In this document: positions 32,536 through 42,274 of the stretch, one piece after another
How the letters are laid out: the number at the start of each line of letters is the position of its first letter
How positions within the stretch are numbered: the first letter of the stretch is position 1
Assembly: GCA_029959615.1 (NCBI GenBank)
Contig: JASCOD010000009.1
Span: 124,001-188,000, forward strand
DNA from: Flavobacteriaceae bacterium PS02338
GTDB lineage: Bacteria > Bacteroidota > Bacteroidia > Sphingobacteriales > Sphingobacteriaceae
Length of the DNA: 64,000 nt
Reading direction: 5' to 3'
Translations under genes and position numbers: made by a program
The notes under the pieces: generated by a model
Seen by the model: the letters and a program-made list of their open reading frames with translations, nothing else
Databases searched by the model: none
What the model was told of the DNA's origin: nothing

Positions 32536-34803
32536 ATGTTGTTTTTCAGAAAAACTGCTATAATTAGTTTGTTATGCTTTGCCATCATAATGTGTTCCTT
32601 TACATTATTTGCTCAGCAAGCTTCAGATATTCCTCAATTAAAAAATCAACTTTTAGATGCTAAAACTTCAGCGGAAAAGATAATATTGCTGAATAAGATA
32701 GCGCTTGCCTATTCTAAGAATGATTTTGATAACACTTTCTCGTATGCCAACCAGGCAATTTCTCTTGCTGAGAAGGTTGGTAGCTTGTCGGGAAGGGCCA
32801 ATGGTTATTTTGCACAGGCACAATATTATTTTAACAAAGCAGATGGAGATAAAGCCTTACCACTTTATTTTGAGGCACAGCAGTTATTCAAAAAGACAGA
32901 TGATAAAGAAGAATATGCCAAAGTACTAACGGGTATTGGAAAGTGCTATATTTCGATGACAAAATATGAAAAGGCAATAACTTATATCGAAGATGCAGTT
33001 AGTATCTATAAGTCACTCAAAATTGAAAGAGGATTAGTCGCTAACTACAATCAGTTGGGAATAGCTTATAATTTAATAGGTAAAAAAGATATTGCGATAG
33101 ATTACCTTGTTTCGGCATTAAAAATTAATAGCACGTTAAAAGATCAATCTGGACTTGTGCCGCTGCAAATTAATATTGGTAGACTTTATTGGGAAATTGG
33201 TCAGGCAGATCAAGCGAAGCAATATTTTTTAGCTGCGATACAAAAAGCTGATGAAAAAGGAGATCAAATCAATAAAGCCATTTCTTTATTAAATCTCTCA
33301 AATATATATGTAGATCAAAAGCAGTATGATAAAGCTGTTTCTCTCATAGAAGATGCAGCCTTGGTTTTTGATAAATTGGCCCTAAAAATGGGCTTAGTTT
33401 CTGCCTACAATAATTTAGGTGCCATAAAAATTAGGCAAGAAAAATATAAAGAATCTATACCAGATTTAAAAAAAGCGTTATCATTTACAGATAAAAACGA
33501 TAAAACCGGAGTGGTGTTAGCTCAACAAAATATAGGCTATGCGTACACGATGCTGAACAATTACGATGAGGCTACAAAATGGTTTGATTTAGGCGAGACG
33601 GAGATAGCCAGCGGCGGCGTAACCCCGTACGCAAAAGGTGAACTGTATAAAAATTTGGCTTTTTTAGATTCGTTGAAAGGAGATTTTAAGAAAGCGTTAG
33701 ATGCTAAGAATAAATTTTACACGCTTTCTAATACGCAGTTAAATGATAAAATTAGTAAGCAAATTAACGAGATTAATACCAAATACGAGACCTCAAAGAA
33801 AGAAGCTCAAATATCCTTATTGAATAAAGAAAATGATATTAAAGCACTACAATTAAGTAATAGTTCGTTAGAGATTTCTAAAAATAAATTTCTCCTTAAC
33901 CAACAGCAGCAGCAGCTAACTATTAATGGATTGGAGTTGGTAAACAAAAACCAAATAGTAGCTAACCAACAATTAGATGCAAAGCAGAAAGCTCAAAGCA
34001 TCAAAAATTTGGAAAAACAGACCAAGATCCAAAATCTGGAAATTACGAATAGAGGTTTAGCTCTTCAACAACGTAACTATACTATTTCGGCTATTCTTTT
34101 TGCTTTTGTTGCAGTAGGTGGATTTTCATTTTCTTATTACAAACGCCAGCAATTGAAGCAAGAGAATAGATTGCAGGCTGAGATTTTTAAACAACAGGAA
34201 GTAGCTACCAAAGCTGTTTTTGATGGTGAGCAGCAAGAGCGTATTCGTATTGCAAGAGATTTGCATGATAGTATCGGACAGATGCTTTCTGTAGTGAAAA
34301 TGAACCTTTCTTCCTCCCAAGATTCTGATGCCCCAACTCTTCAATTGGTAGATAAAACCATAGCTGAAGTGCGTAACATCTCCCATAATCTTATTCCGGA
34401 AGAACTTAATTTTGGACTTTTTAATGCCTTGGAAGAAATTTGTGATAAGATTAACACGGCTGGCGATACCAAAGTGTTTTTTGAAGTTGCAGATGAAGTT
34501 AGGCAAATCAGTTTCACTAAACAGAATGAACTATCTATCTATCGAATTGTACAGGAAGTTTTGGGCAATATGATTAAACACGCAAAAGCTTCGGAAATAA
34601 GAATGGACATCGAACGTCAGTTAAATAATATTGTGCTATCTATAAAAGATAATGGACAAGGTTTCGATACTTCGAAAATTAACGATTCTAAAGGCCTGGG
34701 CTGGAAAAATATTAATGCAAGGGTACATCTCTTAGATGGGAAGATGAATGTACAATCTGAGCGTTTAAGTGGAACTAAAATAGAAATTAGCATACCAGGA
34801 TAA
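32536..34803 (+). CDS. TPR-containing NarX/DegS-type sensor histidine kinase
   Basis: 755 residues. Signal peptide (1-27), a periplasmic array of about nine TPR-like repeats (35-420; ANGYFAQAQYYFNKADGDKALPLYFEAQ and similar), a Gln/Asn/Leu-rich coiled coil (420-512), one membrane span (about 515-537), then HisKA_3 with RIRIARDLHDSIGQMLSVVKMNL (His near 576). The HATPase has NMIKHAKASEI, DNGQGFD and GLGWKNINARV. The partner NarL-type regulator starts one base after the stop. TPRs outside the membrane suggest sensing of a protein or peptide. Confidence 0.95.
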   Translation: MLFFRKTAIISLLCFAIIMCSFTLFAQQASDIPQLKNQLLDAKTSAEKIILLNKIALAYSKNDFDNTFSYANQAISLAEKVGSLSGRANGYFAQAQYYFNKADGDKALPLYFEAQQLFKKTDDKEEYAKVLTGIGKCYISMTKYEKAITYIEDAVSIYKSLKIERGLVANYNQLGIAYNLIGKKDIAIDYLVSALKINSTLKDQSGLVPLQINIGRLYWEIGQADQAKQYFLAAIQKADEKGDQINKAISLLNLSNIYVDQKQYDKAVSLIEDAALVFDKLALKMGLVSAYNNLGAIKIRQEKYKESIPDLKKALSFTDKNDKTGVVLAQQNIGYAYTMLNNYDEATKWFDLGETEIASGGVTPYAKGELYKNLAFLDSLKGDFKKALDAKNKFYTLSNTQLNDKISKQINEINTKYETSKKEAQISLLNKENDIKALQLSNSSLEISKNKFLLNQQQQQLTINGLELVNKNQIVANQQLDAKQKAQSIKNLEKQTKIQNLEITNRGLALQQRNYTISAILFAFVAVGGFSFSYYKRQQLKQENRLQAEIFKQQEVATKAVFDGEQQERIRIARDLHDSIGQMLSVVKMNLSSSQDSDAPTLQLVDKTIAEVRNISHNLIPEELNFGLFNALEEICDKINTAGDTKVFFEVADEVRQISFTKQNELSIYRIVQEVLGNMIKHAKASEIRMDIERQLNNIVLSIKDNGQGFDTSKINDSKGLGWKNINARVHLLDGKMNVQSERLSGTKIEISIPG

Positions 34804-34804
34804 T

Positions 34805-35455
34805 ATGGAAAACACAACTACACATATCTTAATTGCAGATGATCATCAAATGGTGATTGATGGCATCAAAAGTATGCTAAGCCATAATAAAGAATACCAA
34901 GTGGTTGCGGAGGCTAATAATGGACAAGCTGCATTTGACCTTATTGCCTCAAATCCTGAAAGAATTAAACTTTTATTAACCGATATCAGCATGCCGTTAC
35001 TGTCTGGTACCGAGTTGTGTAAGATGGTAAAAGCGCAATTTCCACATATCCAAGTGCTTGTTTTATCCATGTACAACAATGTAACTGCGGTTAAGGAAGC
35101 TGTTATGGCAGAGGCAGATGGCTACATCTTAAAAAATTCTGGTAAGGAAGAATTGTTAAACGCGTTATATCGTATTACCAATGATGGTACTTTCTTTTCT
35201 CAGGATATCGTGCCTATTATCTACAGCCAATATCAGAAACAAAAGATACAAGATGAAGAGTTGAATATGTTATCTCCGCGAGAAAAAGAAGTTTTGAGCC
35301 TTATTGTTAAAGAATTAACCAGTGAAGAAATTGCTGAAAAATTATTTATCAGTAAAAAAACGGTAGATAACCATCGTCAAAACTTATTTGTAAAATGTAA
35401 TTGTAAGAGTACCGTAGGCTTAGTTAAATATGCTATCAAACATGGTATCGACTAA
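34805..35455 (+). CDS. NarL/FixJ-family response regulator
   Basis: 216 residues. Receiver with Asp11-12 (ADDH) and phospho-acceptor Asp60 (LLLTDISMP), Lys in YILKNSGKEE. The C-terminal LuxR-type HTH has LSPREKEVLSLIVKELTSEEIAEKLFISKKTVDNHR. It forms a pair with the upstream TPR kinase (1-base gap). A perfect 20-bp palindrome begins one base past the stop and precedes the five-gene operon, its likeliest target. Confidence 0.96.
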   Translation: MENTTTHILIADDHQMVIDGIKSMLSHNKEYQVVAEANNGQAAFDLIASNPERIKLLLTDISMPLLSGTELCKMVKAQFPHIQVLVLSMYNNVTAVKEAVMAEADGYILKNSGKEELLNALYRITNDGTFFSQDIVPIIYSQYQKQKIQDEELNMLSPREKEVLSLIVKELTSEEIAEKLFISKKTVDNHRQNLFVKCNCKSTVGLVKYAIKHGID

Positions 35456-35475
35456 AATAGGTATATATACCTATT
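35456..35475. promoter_or_regulatory. Perfect 20-bp palindrome, candidate regulator binding site
   Basis: Half-site AATAGGTATA is followed immediately by its reverse complement. It lies between the response regulator stop and the lipoprotein start, 63 bases upstream of ATG 35539. There is no T run, so it is not a typical terminator. GGTA/TACC cores are in the style of LuxR/NarL-type sites, but the orientation is opposite to the NarL 7-2-7 arrangement. Confidence 0.5.
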
Positions 35476-35538
35476 AGAATTAGAAATATCCCTCATTGAT
35501 GACCTGCAAAAGGTTAAGGAAATTTGAGTTCATAAAAA

Positions 35539-36117
35539 ATGAACATGAAAAATTTCTTATTAATAGCCGTTTTGGTGAGTAACTTAATTCTTGGTGGATG
35601 TAAAAAAGATACCACAGAAGAAATTCCAGAAACTACTATCACCTCTATTTCGTCAACTGATAACCCCACAGAAGGTACTGTCAAGATAGCTGATAACAAC
35701 AACGGCAGTGTTAAATACGATGATAAAACCATTACGGTTAAAAGTTTCGATATCTCGAAAACACTTGGTACTGTTTTGACTTCGTACGCTCAATTTACTA
35801 TTCAGTCGACTGATAAAGACGGTATTTTTGACAAATACACCATAGGTATTAATTTACTTAGCGGTCTACCTAAAACAGGTGAAACTATAAGCGTGCTTTC
35901 TGGTACTACTCCATTAATAGGTCTCAATGTTTACGAAAACAGTAGTTTATATCCTTTTTCCGCTATGAACGGTACATTCAAAGTTGAAAGTAACGATGGT
36001 AAAAATCTTACAATTTTAGTGAGTGATATGGATATGAAGCAGAGCTATACGCCGGGTTTTGAGGCTTCGGCTAAGCGGTTAAAAGTTAAAGCATTCAGGT
36101 TTAAGTTCAGTTATTAA
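35539..36117 (+). CDS. Lipoprotein of unknown function, first gene of the repeat-protein operon
   Basis: 192 residues. Signal peptide with lipobox LGGC (Cys near 21), followed by an acidic Thr/Glu-rich linker (KKDTTEEIPETT). The mature region is beta-rich (SSTDNPTEGTVKIADNNNGSVKYDD, GIFDKYTIGINLLSG) and has no recognised domain. It is 13 bases upstream of the large T9SS gene and is likely anchored to the outer membrane. ATG 35545 is an alternative start. Confidence 0.75.
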   Translation: MNMKNFLLIAVLVSNLILGGCKKDTTEEIPETTITSISSTDNPTEGTVKIADNNNGSVKYDDKTITVKSFDISKTLGTVLTSYAQFTIQSTDKDGIFDKYTIGINLLSGLPKTGETISVLSGTTPLIGLNVYENSSLYPFSAMNGTFKVESNDGKNLTILVSDMDMKQSYTPGFEASAKRLKVKAFRFKFSY

Positions 36118-36130
36118 ATACTTCTGCATC

Positions 36131-39100
36131 ATGAAAATTTTAAAAATAACATTCGTTGTATGTTTGTCGTTTTTGGTGGCAATAAACATTTTTGCACAGG
36201 CACCAGGCGCTCCTTATAATTGGGCTACTCAGCTGGGCGGTACAGGAGCAACTACAGGTATTTTCCCCGGCGAAAATGTTGTTGTAGCTTTAAAGACCGA
36301 TAATCAAGATAACACATTTGCATTGCTAACTTATCGTGGTGATCTCACTTTGGGAGGTACTACTTACACTGCACCAGGCAGCAGTTCATCGGCTTTGCCT
36401 TATGGTGTAATTTTAATCAAATACAGCTCGACTGGCGTGTTTTTATGGGCAGCACCATTATCAGATGCTAACAAGAAATTTATAAGACCTAATGCACTTG
36501 CTGTAGATGCGGAAGGAAATGCAATTGTTGGTGGAGAGTACTTACCAACCTATGCTTCGGCAGGTGCACCTGAGTTAGATTTTGGTGGTGGTAAAACGTT
36601 AACTAATTCTTATCAAGTAGTGGTGGCAAAATATGCTGCGGCCAATGGTTCGTGTTTATTTGCAAAACCTTTTGATATTACTGCACCAACTAGACCAACT
36701 TATTTAATTACTTTATTAGATTGTGATGCGGCTAACAACATCTACTTTGCCAGTAACCAACAAGGCGGCTTAATAGATGAAGGTAGCAAACTGAGAAAAC
36801 TCGATTCCAATGGCGAATTGTTATGGACTGTTGAGAACGAAAAATCGGTACAGAGTCAAGGTGGGAGTGTAGATCTCAACGGGAATATAATGATCGCCTT
36901 TGGATTAGGTACTTCATCAGCGCAGCCAGCATCTTATCGTATTGGTACAGTTACTTTTCCTGTATCGTTGTACGGTTCTGGAGTAACTGCTTGTTTTGAT
37001 AGCAGTGGGGCGGTTAAATGGACAAAGGTTTTTAAAAATATGGTAGCAGCAAGACCAATTATGGACAATAATGGAAATGCTTATTTTGTTCATCCCGATA
37101 ACATTGAGAATGCCTCCAATAGCCCGTATAGTTTGCTGTCGTACCCCGGTGGAGGTGATTATCCGATAGTGAAAATAGATGCTGATGGTAATCTGTTGAA
37201 AGTAAAATATAGAAGCTATAAAAACTTCAATGGTATGACCAATAAATTAAGTATAAATAAGACTACAGGTGAGGTGTATCTGATGGGCGATTATTTAGCT
37301 TCTTCTGGCAATGCAATTACACATGGTGATTTGGTTTTTAGCGGTGTAGTCAACAAACGTTATATAGCTATTTTGAAATATGATACAGATCTAGAAGAAA
37401 AGGGCGGGCATTTTGGTATTGCAAGCTCTTCAGTTATTACAGGATTTTTAACCAGTACTATCTCAGATAATAATAACATTATTGTAGCTTCTCATTTGTC
37501 TTTATCTCAAACGGCAACTATTGGCGCAACCACATTTACAGGTACAAAAAGTAAGGATGCTTTTTTAGTTTCTCTACAAGGTAATACAATAACACCTCCT
37601 CTGTTTACCAAATGGAAAGGGATAAACAACAACTGGAACGATGCTCAGAACTGGGATAATGGTATTCCTACAGCTGATATTAAAGCTCAAATCCCGACGG
37701 GATTGAGCAAATATCCAACTGCTTTTCCAACCAACCCAACGGTGGGTATTTTTGAGGTGCAGTCAGGTGTAACGCTTACTTCATTACCGAGCGATTTAAA
37801 AGTCACCGCTCTTTTTAGAAATAATGGAAGTATAGCGCTTACACTTAATAATTCAAGTAGTGCTGCTACATTTACAGGTTTTGGTATTGATGTAGAGGGT
37901 ACGGGCACACTCAGTTTAATTGCCAGTGGTTATGCTGCTTTCAATTGGAATACGTCTTATGCGATAAAACAGAAATTGATATTGAATAGCAACGTAGTCA
38001 TTACATTAAATTCTAATATGCAAGCCAATGAAATACAGTTGGTAGGTAGTGCCAAAATATATACTGGTACAGGCTCTTTCCAAGTAAAGGTACTGAGCAA
38101 TTCGCCTGCAGCCCTAACGGGATATGATAACACCAGATATATCTATGGTACGGCAGGTTTATACAGGGCTATCGCAACTAGTGGTACTTACGATTTTCCC
38201 GTAGGCGATTTTAATTATTATCAGCCAACCAAAATTAGCTTTACCGATAATACAAGCGTAAGTTACATTGTGGCTAAATACGCCAGTGCCGCTCCAACAC
38301 CAGCTAGTCCGCCAACAAGTTGCGCGGTAAATGGAGAGGTTATTACAAGCTATTTAACAGGTTTAGGCACTTGGACACTGACACCTAACGTGGCCATGTC
38401 GGCAGGTAGTTACAATATAGAAATCACGGCAAGTGCCTCTACTGGTGCTTCTGCAGATAAAATTGCACTTATCAAACGAGTAAATTTGTCATCACCTTGG
38501 ACCGGTGCGGGAAATTGGGTGCTTACCCTTAAAAATACCTCAAGTTTTCCTAACACGATTACCGCAAAACTAACTGGGCTAACTAGTTTCTCTGATTTTG
38601 CGTTTGGTATTACAACCAATCCAATTCCCACAACGCTTCCCGTAAACCTCACAAATTTTACTGCTAAAGCTCAAAATAATAGTGTCTTGCTAACTTGGCA
38701 AACTTCATCAGAAGTAAATAACGGGAAGTTTGTAATAGAACGCAGCACCGATGGACAAACCTTCACATCAATTGCAGAAGTAAAAGGAAAAGGTTCAAAA
38801 GATACACAGGCTAATTATTATTTGGTAGATAATCGTCCACAAAAAGGGTTTAACTACTATCGCTTAAAACAAGTAGACTTTAACGGCGATTTTGATTACA
38901 GCCAGGTAGAGGTGGTAAACATGAGCTTGCTAGGCAATGCTGAAACTCTTATTTATCCGAACCCAGCTAACGATTATTTTAATGTATTTAATGCTGTTGG
39001 TGCAGTAAAGCAAGTGCAGATTTTCGATTTATCTGGCAAGAAAATAATGGAAGTTGCCAATCCTTCTTCATCTATAATCCTGCCTCAATCCCTTTTAAAT

Positions 39101-39172
39101 GGTATTTACTTCGTTAAAATAATCATGAAAAATGGCGAGGTAGCCAATCAAAAATTACAATTAAAAAGATAA
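36131..39172 (+). CDS. Large secreted protein with beta-propeller-like repeats and type A T9SS sorting domain
   Basis: 1013 residues. Signal peptide ending at AINIFAQ. Residues ~25-490 contain SBBP/propeller-type repeats (LRKLDSNGELLWTVENE, PIVKIDADGNLLKVKY, DNQDNTFAL). A KWKGINNNWNDAQNWDNGIP segment near 495 starts a beta-helix-like region common in large Bacteroidota surface proteins. The C-terminus has LPVNLTNFTAKAQNNSVLLTWQT and the Por sorting domain (IYPNPANDYF... ending LKR). It should be exported by type IX secretion and attached to the surface. No enzyme domain is seen. Confidence 0.88.
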   Translation: MKILKITFVVCLSFLVAINIFAQAPGAPYNWATQLGGTGATTGIFPGENVVVALKTDNQDNTFALLTYRGDLTLGGTTYTAPGSSSSALPYGVILIKYSSTGVFLWAAPLSDANKKFIRPNALAVDAEGNAIVGGEYLPTYASAGAPELDFGGGKTLTNSYQVVVAKYAAANGSCLFAKPFDITAPTRPTYLITLLDCDAANNIYFASNQQGGLIDEGSKLRKLDSNGELLWTVENEKSVQSQGGSVDLNGNIMIAFGLGTSSAQPASYRIGTVTFPVSLYGSGVTACFDSSGAVKWTKVFKNMVAARPIMDNNGNAYFVHPDNIENASNSPYSLLSYPGGGDYPIVKIDADGNLLKVKYRSYKNFNGMTNKLSINKTTGEVYLMGDYLASSGNAITHGDLVFSGVVNKRYIAILKYDTDLEEKGGHFGIASSSVITGFLTSTISDNNNIIVASHLSLSQTATIGATTFTGTKSKDAFLVSLQGNTITPPLFTKWKGINNNWNDAQNWDNGIPTADIKAQIPTGLSKYPTAFPTNPTVGIFEVQSGVTLTSLPSDLKVTALFRNNGSIALTLNNSSSAATFTGFGIDVEGTGTLSLIASGYAAFNWNTSYAIKQKLILNSNVVITLNSNMQANEIQLVGSAKIYTGTGSFQVKVLSNSPAALTGYDNTRYIYGTAGLYRAIATSGTYDFPVGDFNYYQPTKISFTDNTSVSYIVAKYASAAPTPASPPTSCAVNGEVITSYLTGLGTWTLTPNVAMSAGSYNIEITASASTGASADKIALIKRVNLSSPWTGAGNWVLTLKNTSSFPNTITAKLTGLTSFSDFAFGITTNPIPTTLPVNLTNFTAKAQNNSVLLTWQTSSEVNNGKFVIERSTDGQTFTSIAEVKGKGSKDTQANYYLVDNRPQKGFNYYRLKQVDFNGDFDYSQVEVVNMSLLGNAETLIYPNPANDYFNVFNAVGAVKQVQIFDLSGKKIMEVANPSSSIILPQSLLNGIYFVKIIMKNGEVANQKLQLKR

Positions 39173-39181
39173 ATTAGTGTT

Positions 39182-40204
39182 ATGAAAACAAAGCTATCTA
39201 TCCTAGCCATTGCGTTGTGTACTACTGCAATGCAAACTATGGCACAACGCCTTACCACCTTTGATGAAAACGGAAGAGTAGGACTTATTTTGGACGGTAA
39301 GAAAATAACCGAAGCCAAATACTTCAGTATAGAAAAATTTTCGGAAGGCTTGGCGGTAGCTCGTGTTGGCAATAATAATTATGGATTTATTGATAGCCTT
39401 GGTAAAGAAATTATCCCTTTAACTTTTAATGGAGCAGATTCGTTTTACAGTGGTTATGCAAAAGTAGCGCAATACGATAAAAAAGATAAGTACAAAGTTG
39501 GCATTATCAACAAGAAAGGTGAGATTGTAATCCCCATCGTATACGATCACTATTACGGCTATTATTCTGAGTTCAACATGTTCAAGTTTGAGCGTAACGA
39601 AAAAATGGTACACATAGGTTTAAACGGCAAAGAAGTTACTTTTTTAAGCAAATTCGATAATGTCGGGCCACTAATACATAATAGAGCAGCAGTTGTAAAA
39701 GGCGAAAAAAGAGGCTATATAGATAAAAATGGCAAAGTGGTAATTCCCTTAAAGTACGATATGGTCGAAAATTTTGAAGATAATGCAACTGCTAAAGTAC
39801 GTGTTGGTACGCAATACATGCAAATAGACACGATGGGTAAATTGGTTGTTGGAAACGTTGGTTTCAACATTACCAGCAAAGTTAACGTAGCCAAAGACAG
39901 ATGGGTTGTAGTGACTAAAAAAGATTTGAAAGCATCAGAGCCTGTTTACTTTTTAACAGCTGTACAATACGGTAAAACGCCTATGCCATTTGGTGCGGCT
40001 ATTACTTGGCAAATAATTGATGAAAAAGGTAACGTGATTAAAGAACAGCGAACAGCAGGAGGTGAAAGCTGCGGCTTTAAAGTTCCAAATGATGGATTTT
40101 ATACCGTTCAAGCTTATTACGACATGAAGAGTTGTACTGGTTGCAGCGGTCAAAGTTCGCCTAGCGCATTTACAATGGAATATTCTTTTAATACAAAATT
40201 ATAA
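39182..40204 (+). CDS. WG-repeat protein
   Basis: 340 residues with a signal peptide (MKTKLSILAIALCTTAMQTMA). Several WG (KWG-like) units are visible: FSEGLAVARVGNNNYGFIDSLGKEIIP, KVGIINKKGEIVIPIVYDHY, NRAAVVKGEKRGYIDKNGKVVIPLKYD, DNATAKVRVG. The last ~90 residues form a separate strand-rich region with a CTGCSG motif. WG repeats are thought to mediate protein contacts. It sits 9 bases after the T9SS gene and 22 before the TPR gene, so it is part of the same operon; a periplasmic or surface role is likely. Confidence 0.88.
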   Translation: MKTKLSILAIALCTTAMQTMAQRLTTFDENGRVGLILDGKKITEAKYFSIEKFSEGLAVARVGNNNYGFIDSLGKEIIPLTFNGADSFYSGYAKVAQYDKKDKYKVGIINKKGEIVIPIVYDHYYGYYSEFNMFKFERNEKMVHIGLNGKEVTFLSKFDNVGPLIHNRAAVVKGEKRGYIDKNGKVVIPLKYDMVENFEDNATAKVRVGTQYMQIDTMGKLVVGNVGFNITSKVNVAKDRWVVVTKKDLKASEPVYFLTAVQYGKTPMPFGAAITWQIIDEKGNVIKEQRTAGGESCGFKVPNDGFYTVQAYYDMKSCTGCSGQSSPSAFTMEYSFNTKL

Positions 40205-40226
40205 TTCGAGCTCATTCATCCACATA

Positions 40227-41405
40227 ATGAAAAAAATACTGCTATCTCTGCTGTTTTTAACTGTTACAGCTTCTGTTTTTGCACAAAATACAGATGAGCA
40301 ACAAGCTGTAGATCTTTTTCAAAAAGGTAAATTAACAGAAGCAGTCACAGCTTTTGAAAAAATATTAGCCGCTAAACCCAATCATCTAAATGCTATTAAT
40401 GCTCTAGGTATGATCTATTTAGAATTAGGCAAAAACAGCGAGGCATATAGCATTTCAAGCAAAGGGCTTACCTTATATCCAAAAGATGATAATGTAACCA
40501 TTAATAAAGCAAGAGCTGCGGTAAAAATTGGTAAAACCGATGAAGCCATTGCGCTAATGGACGTTTGTATTGGTCGCGATGCTGGATTTTTTATGCCCTA
40601 CCATATTAAAGGAACAGCTTTAGATGCACAAAATAGAGTTCAGCTGGCTATTGGCATGTATAGCAAAGCCATCCAGCTTAATCCTAATTTTCCAAATGCT
40701 TACCTAGAAAGAGGAAACGATTTTGCCGCCATTAGCCGATATCCGCAAGCCATTGCCGATTACGATAAAGTACTTTCTTTAACTCCCCAAAGCAACGAAG
40801 CTTACAATATGCGAGGCGTAGCTAATTATCAGTTAGAAAAATATGATCATGCCATTGCCGATTATACCAAAGCCATAGCATTGGGAAATTTTAATGCACT
40901 TACTAACCGAGGTGTGCTTTATCTGGATTTAAATAAAATTGATTTGGCAAAAGCCGATTTTAACAAAGCTATCAATTTAAATCCTAAACAGGCCGACGAT
41001 GCTTATTATAATTTGGCAGATGTTTTAAACAAAGAAAAGCAACCTAATGAAGCCTTGATAAATATCGATAAAGCAATAGTTTTACAACCAAAAAGCGCAC
41101 TGTATCATGCCATGCGTGCCAATATTCTGCTTAGTTTAAATAAGGATATAGAAGCATTGGCAGCAACAGGTCAAGTTCTTTTGTTAGAACCAAAAAATAG
41201 AGATGGCTTTATATTTAAAGCCACAGCATTAAGCAATCTCAAACGCTATGAAGAGGCTGTAAAAACCATGACAAGCGGTATTAACGAACATCCCGATTTT
41301 TACCTAATGTACTCTTTAAGGGCATTTATTTATAAACAAATGGGCAAAATAGATTTGGCTAATATCGATAATGCCAAAGCAAAGGAACTTGGCGTTAAAA
41401 ACTAA
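40227..41405 (+). CDS. Exported TPR protein
   Basis: 392 residues. Signal peptide (MKKILLSLLFLTVTASVFAQ) followed by about ten tetratricopeptide repeats (AVTAFEKILAAKPNHLNAINALGMIYLELGK, AIGMYSKAIQLNPNFPNAYLERG, AIADYDKVLSLTPQSNEAYNMRG and others) reaching nearly to the C-terminus. It is a scaffold type with no catalytic domain. Five bases separate its stop from the MORN gene start. Confidence 0.92.
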   Translation: MKKILLSLLFLTVTASVFAQNTDEQQAVDLFQKGKLTEAVTAFEKILAAKPNHLNAINALGMIYLELGKNSEAYSISSKGLTLYPKDDNVTINKARAAVKIGKTDEAIALMDVCIGRDAGFFMPYHIKGTALDAQNRVQLAIGMYSKAIQLNPNFPNAYLERGNDFAAISRYPQAIADYDKVLSLTPQSNEAYNMRGVANYQLEKYDHAIADYTKAIALGNFNALTNRGVLYLDLNKIDLAKADFNKAINLNPKQADDAYYNLADVLNKEKQPNEALINIDKAIVLQPKSALYHAMRANILLSLNKDIEALAATGQVLLLEPKNRDGFIFKATALSNLKRYEEAVKTMTSGINEHPDFYLMYSLRAFIYKQMGKIDLANIDNAKAKELGVKN

Positions 41406-41410
41406 GCTTT

Positions 41411-42271
41411 ATGGGTAAAATAAATTACATGTTGCTGCTTTTTGTTCTAATGTCAGTAAAAGCATATTCGCAATGTAAAACCGGAAACTGTAACAACGGC
41501 AGAGGTACCTACGATTTTGGTTGGTGCGTTTACAACGGCGAATTTAAAAACGGAAAGCCCGATGGTAGGGGCGTAATGAACTATGATGATTACAGCTACG
41601 AGGGCAGTTTTAAGGATGGGTTCGAAGATGGAAAAGGTATCATCACCTATAAAAACGGTAAAAGAGAAAGTGCATTTTATTACAAAGGCACCAAGCAGAA
41701 GCAAGATGAAAAAGTTGCTGCTACAGATTGGCGAGAACTAGAAGGTAGGGATATAGAATGTACATCGGGTAATTGCAATACAGGTTTTGGAACTATGGAT
41801 TTTCCTAGTGGGAATAAATATGTGGGCAATTTTGTAAACCGAAAACGAGAAGGTAAAGGTACTTTCTATTTCAATAATGGCGATAAATATGAAGGAACTT
41901 TTAAAGCAGATTTAAAGGAAAACGGCACTTACACCTTTAGTAATGGCTACGTTTACGCTGGTAGTTTTTATAATGATGATTTCTATAATGGGAAATTCAC
42001 AGCTCCTTCTGGCGCAATTGCGATGATGAAAAATGGAACAGTACAAGTATCCTCGCAACTAAATGATGCTCTACTAAGCAGTGGCAGCATACGTAAGGAC
42101 ATTAAATCTTATGCAAAAGAAGAAAAATTTAAGGCAACCTGTAGTTCGTGTTATGGTAGTGGCAAAACGCATGAAACTGTTTATGGCGGTTATAAAGCCA
42201 AAAATGGTACCACGCAATTTGGAGCGTATTCCATGTGTACCGCCTGCTTAGGGAGAGGTTATAAGCTGTAA
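41411..42271 (+). CDS. Exported MORN-repeat protein with C-terminal DnaJ-like zinc motifs
   Basis: 286 residues with an N-terminal signal sequence (YMLLLFVLMSVKAYS). Two blocks of MORN repeats (YNGEFKNGKPDGRGVMNYDD, YEGSFKDGFEDGKGIITY; KYVGNFVNRKREGKGTFYF, KYEGTFKADLKENGTYTF) are each introduced by a Cys-x-x-x-x-Cys segment (KTGNCNNGRG, TSGNCNTGFG). The C-terminus carries two CxxCxGxG-type modules (CSSCYGSG and CTACLGRG), like half of a DnaJ zinc-binding region. Last gene of the operon. MORN repeats bind lipids or partners in other systems; the role here is unknown. Confidence 0.9.
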   Translation: MGKINYMLLLFVLMSVKAYSQCKTGNCNNGRGTYDFGWCVYNGEFKNGKPDGRGVMNYDDYSYEGSFKDGFEDGKGIITYKNGKRESAFYYKGTKQKQDEKVAATDWRELEGRDIECTSGNCNTGFGTMDFPSGNKYVGNFVNRKREGKGTFYFNNGDKYEGTFKADLKENGTYTFSNGYVYAGSFYNDDFYNGKFTAPSGAIAMMKNGTVQVSSQLNDALLSSGSIRKDIKSYAKEEKFKATCSSCYGSGKTHETVYGGYKAKNGTTQFGAYSMCTACLGRGYKL

Positions 42272-42274
42272 TAT

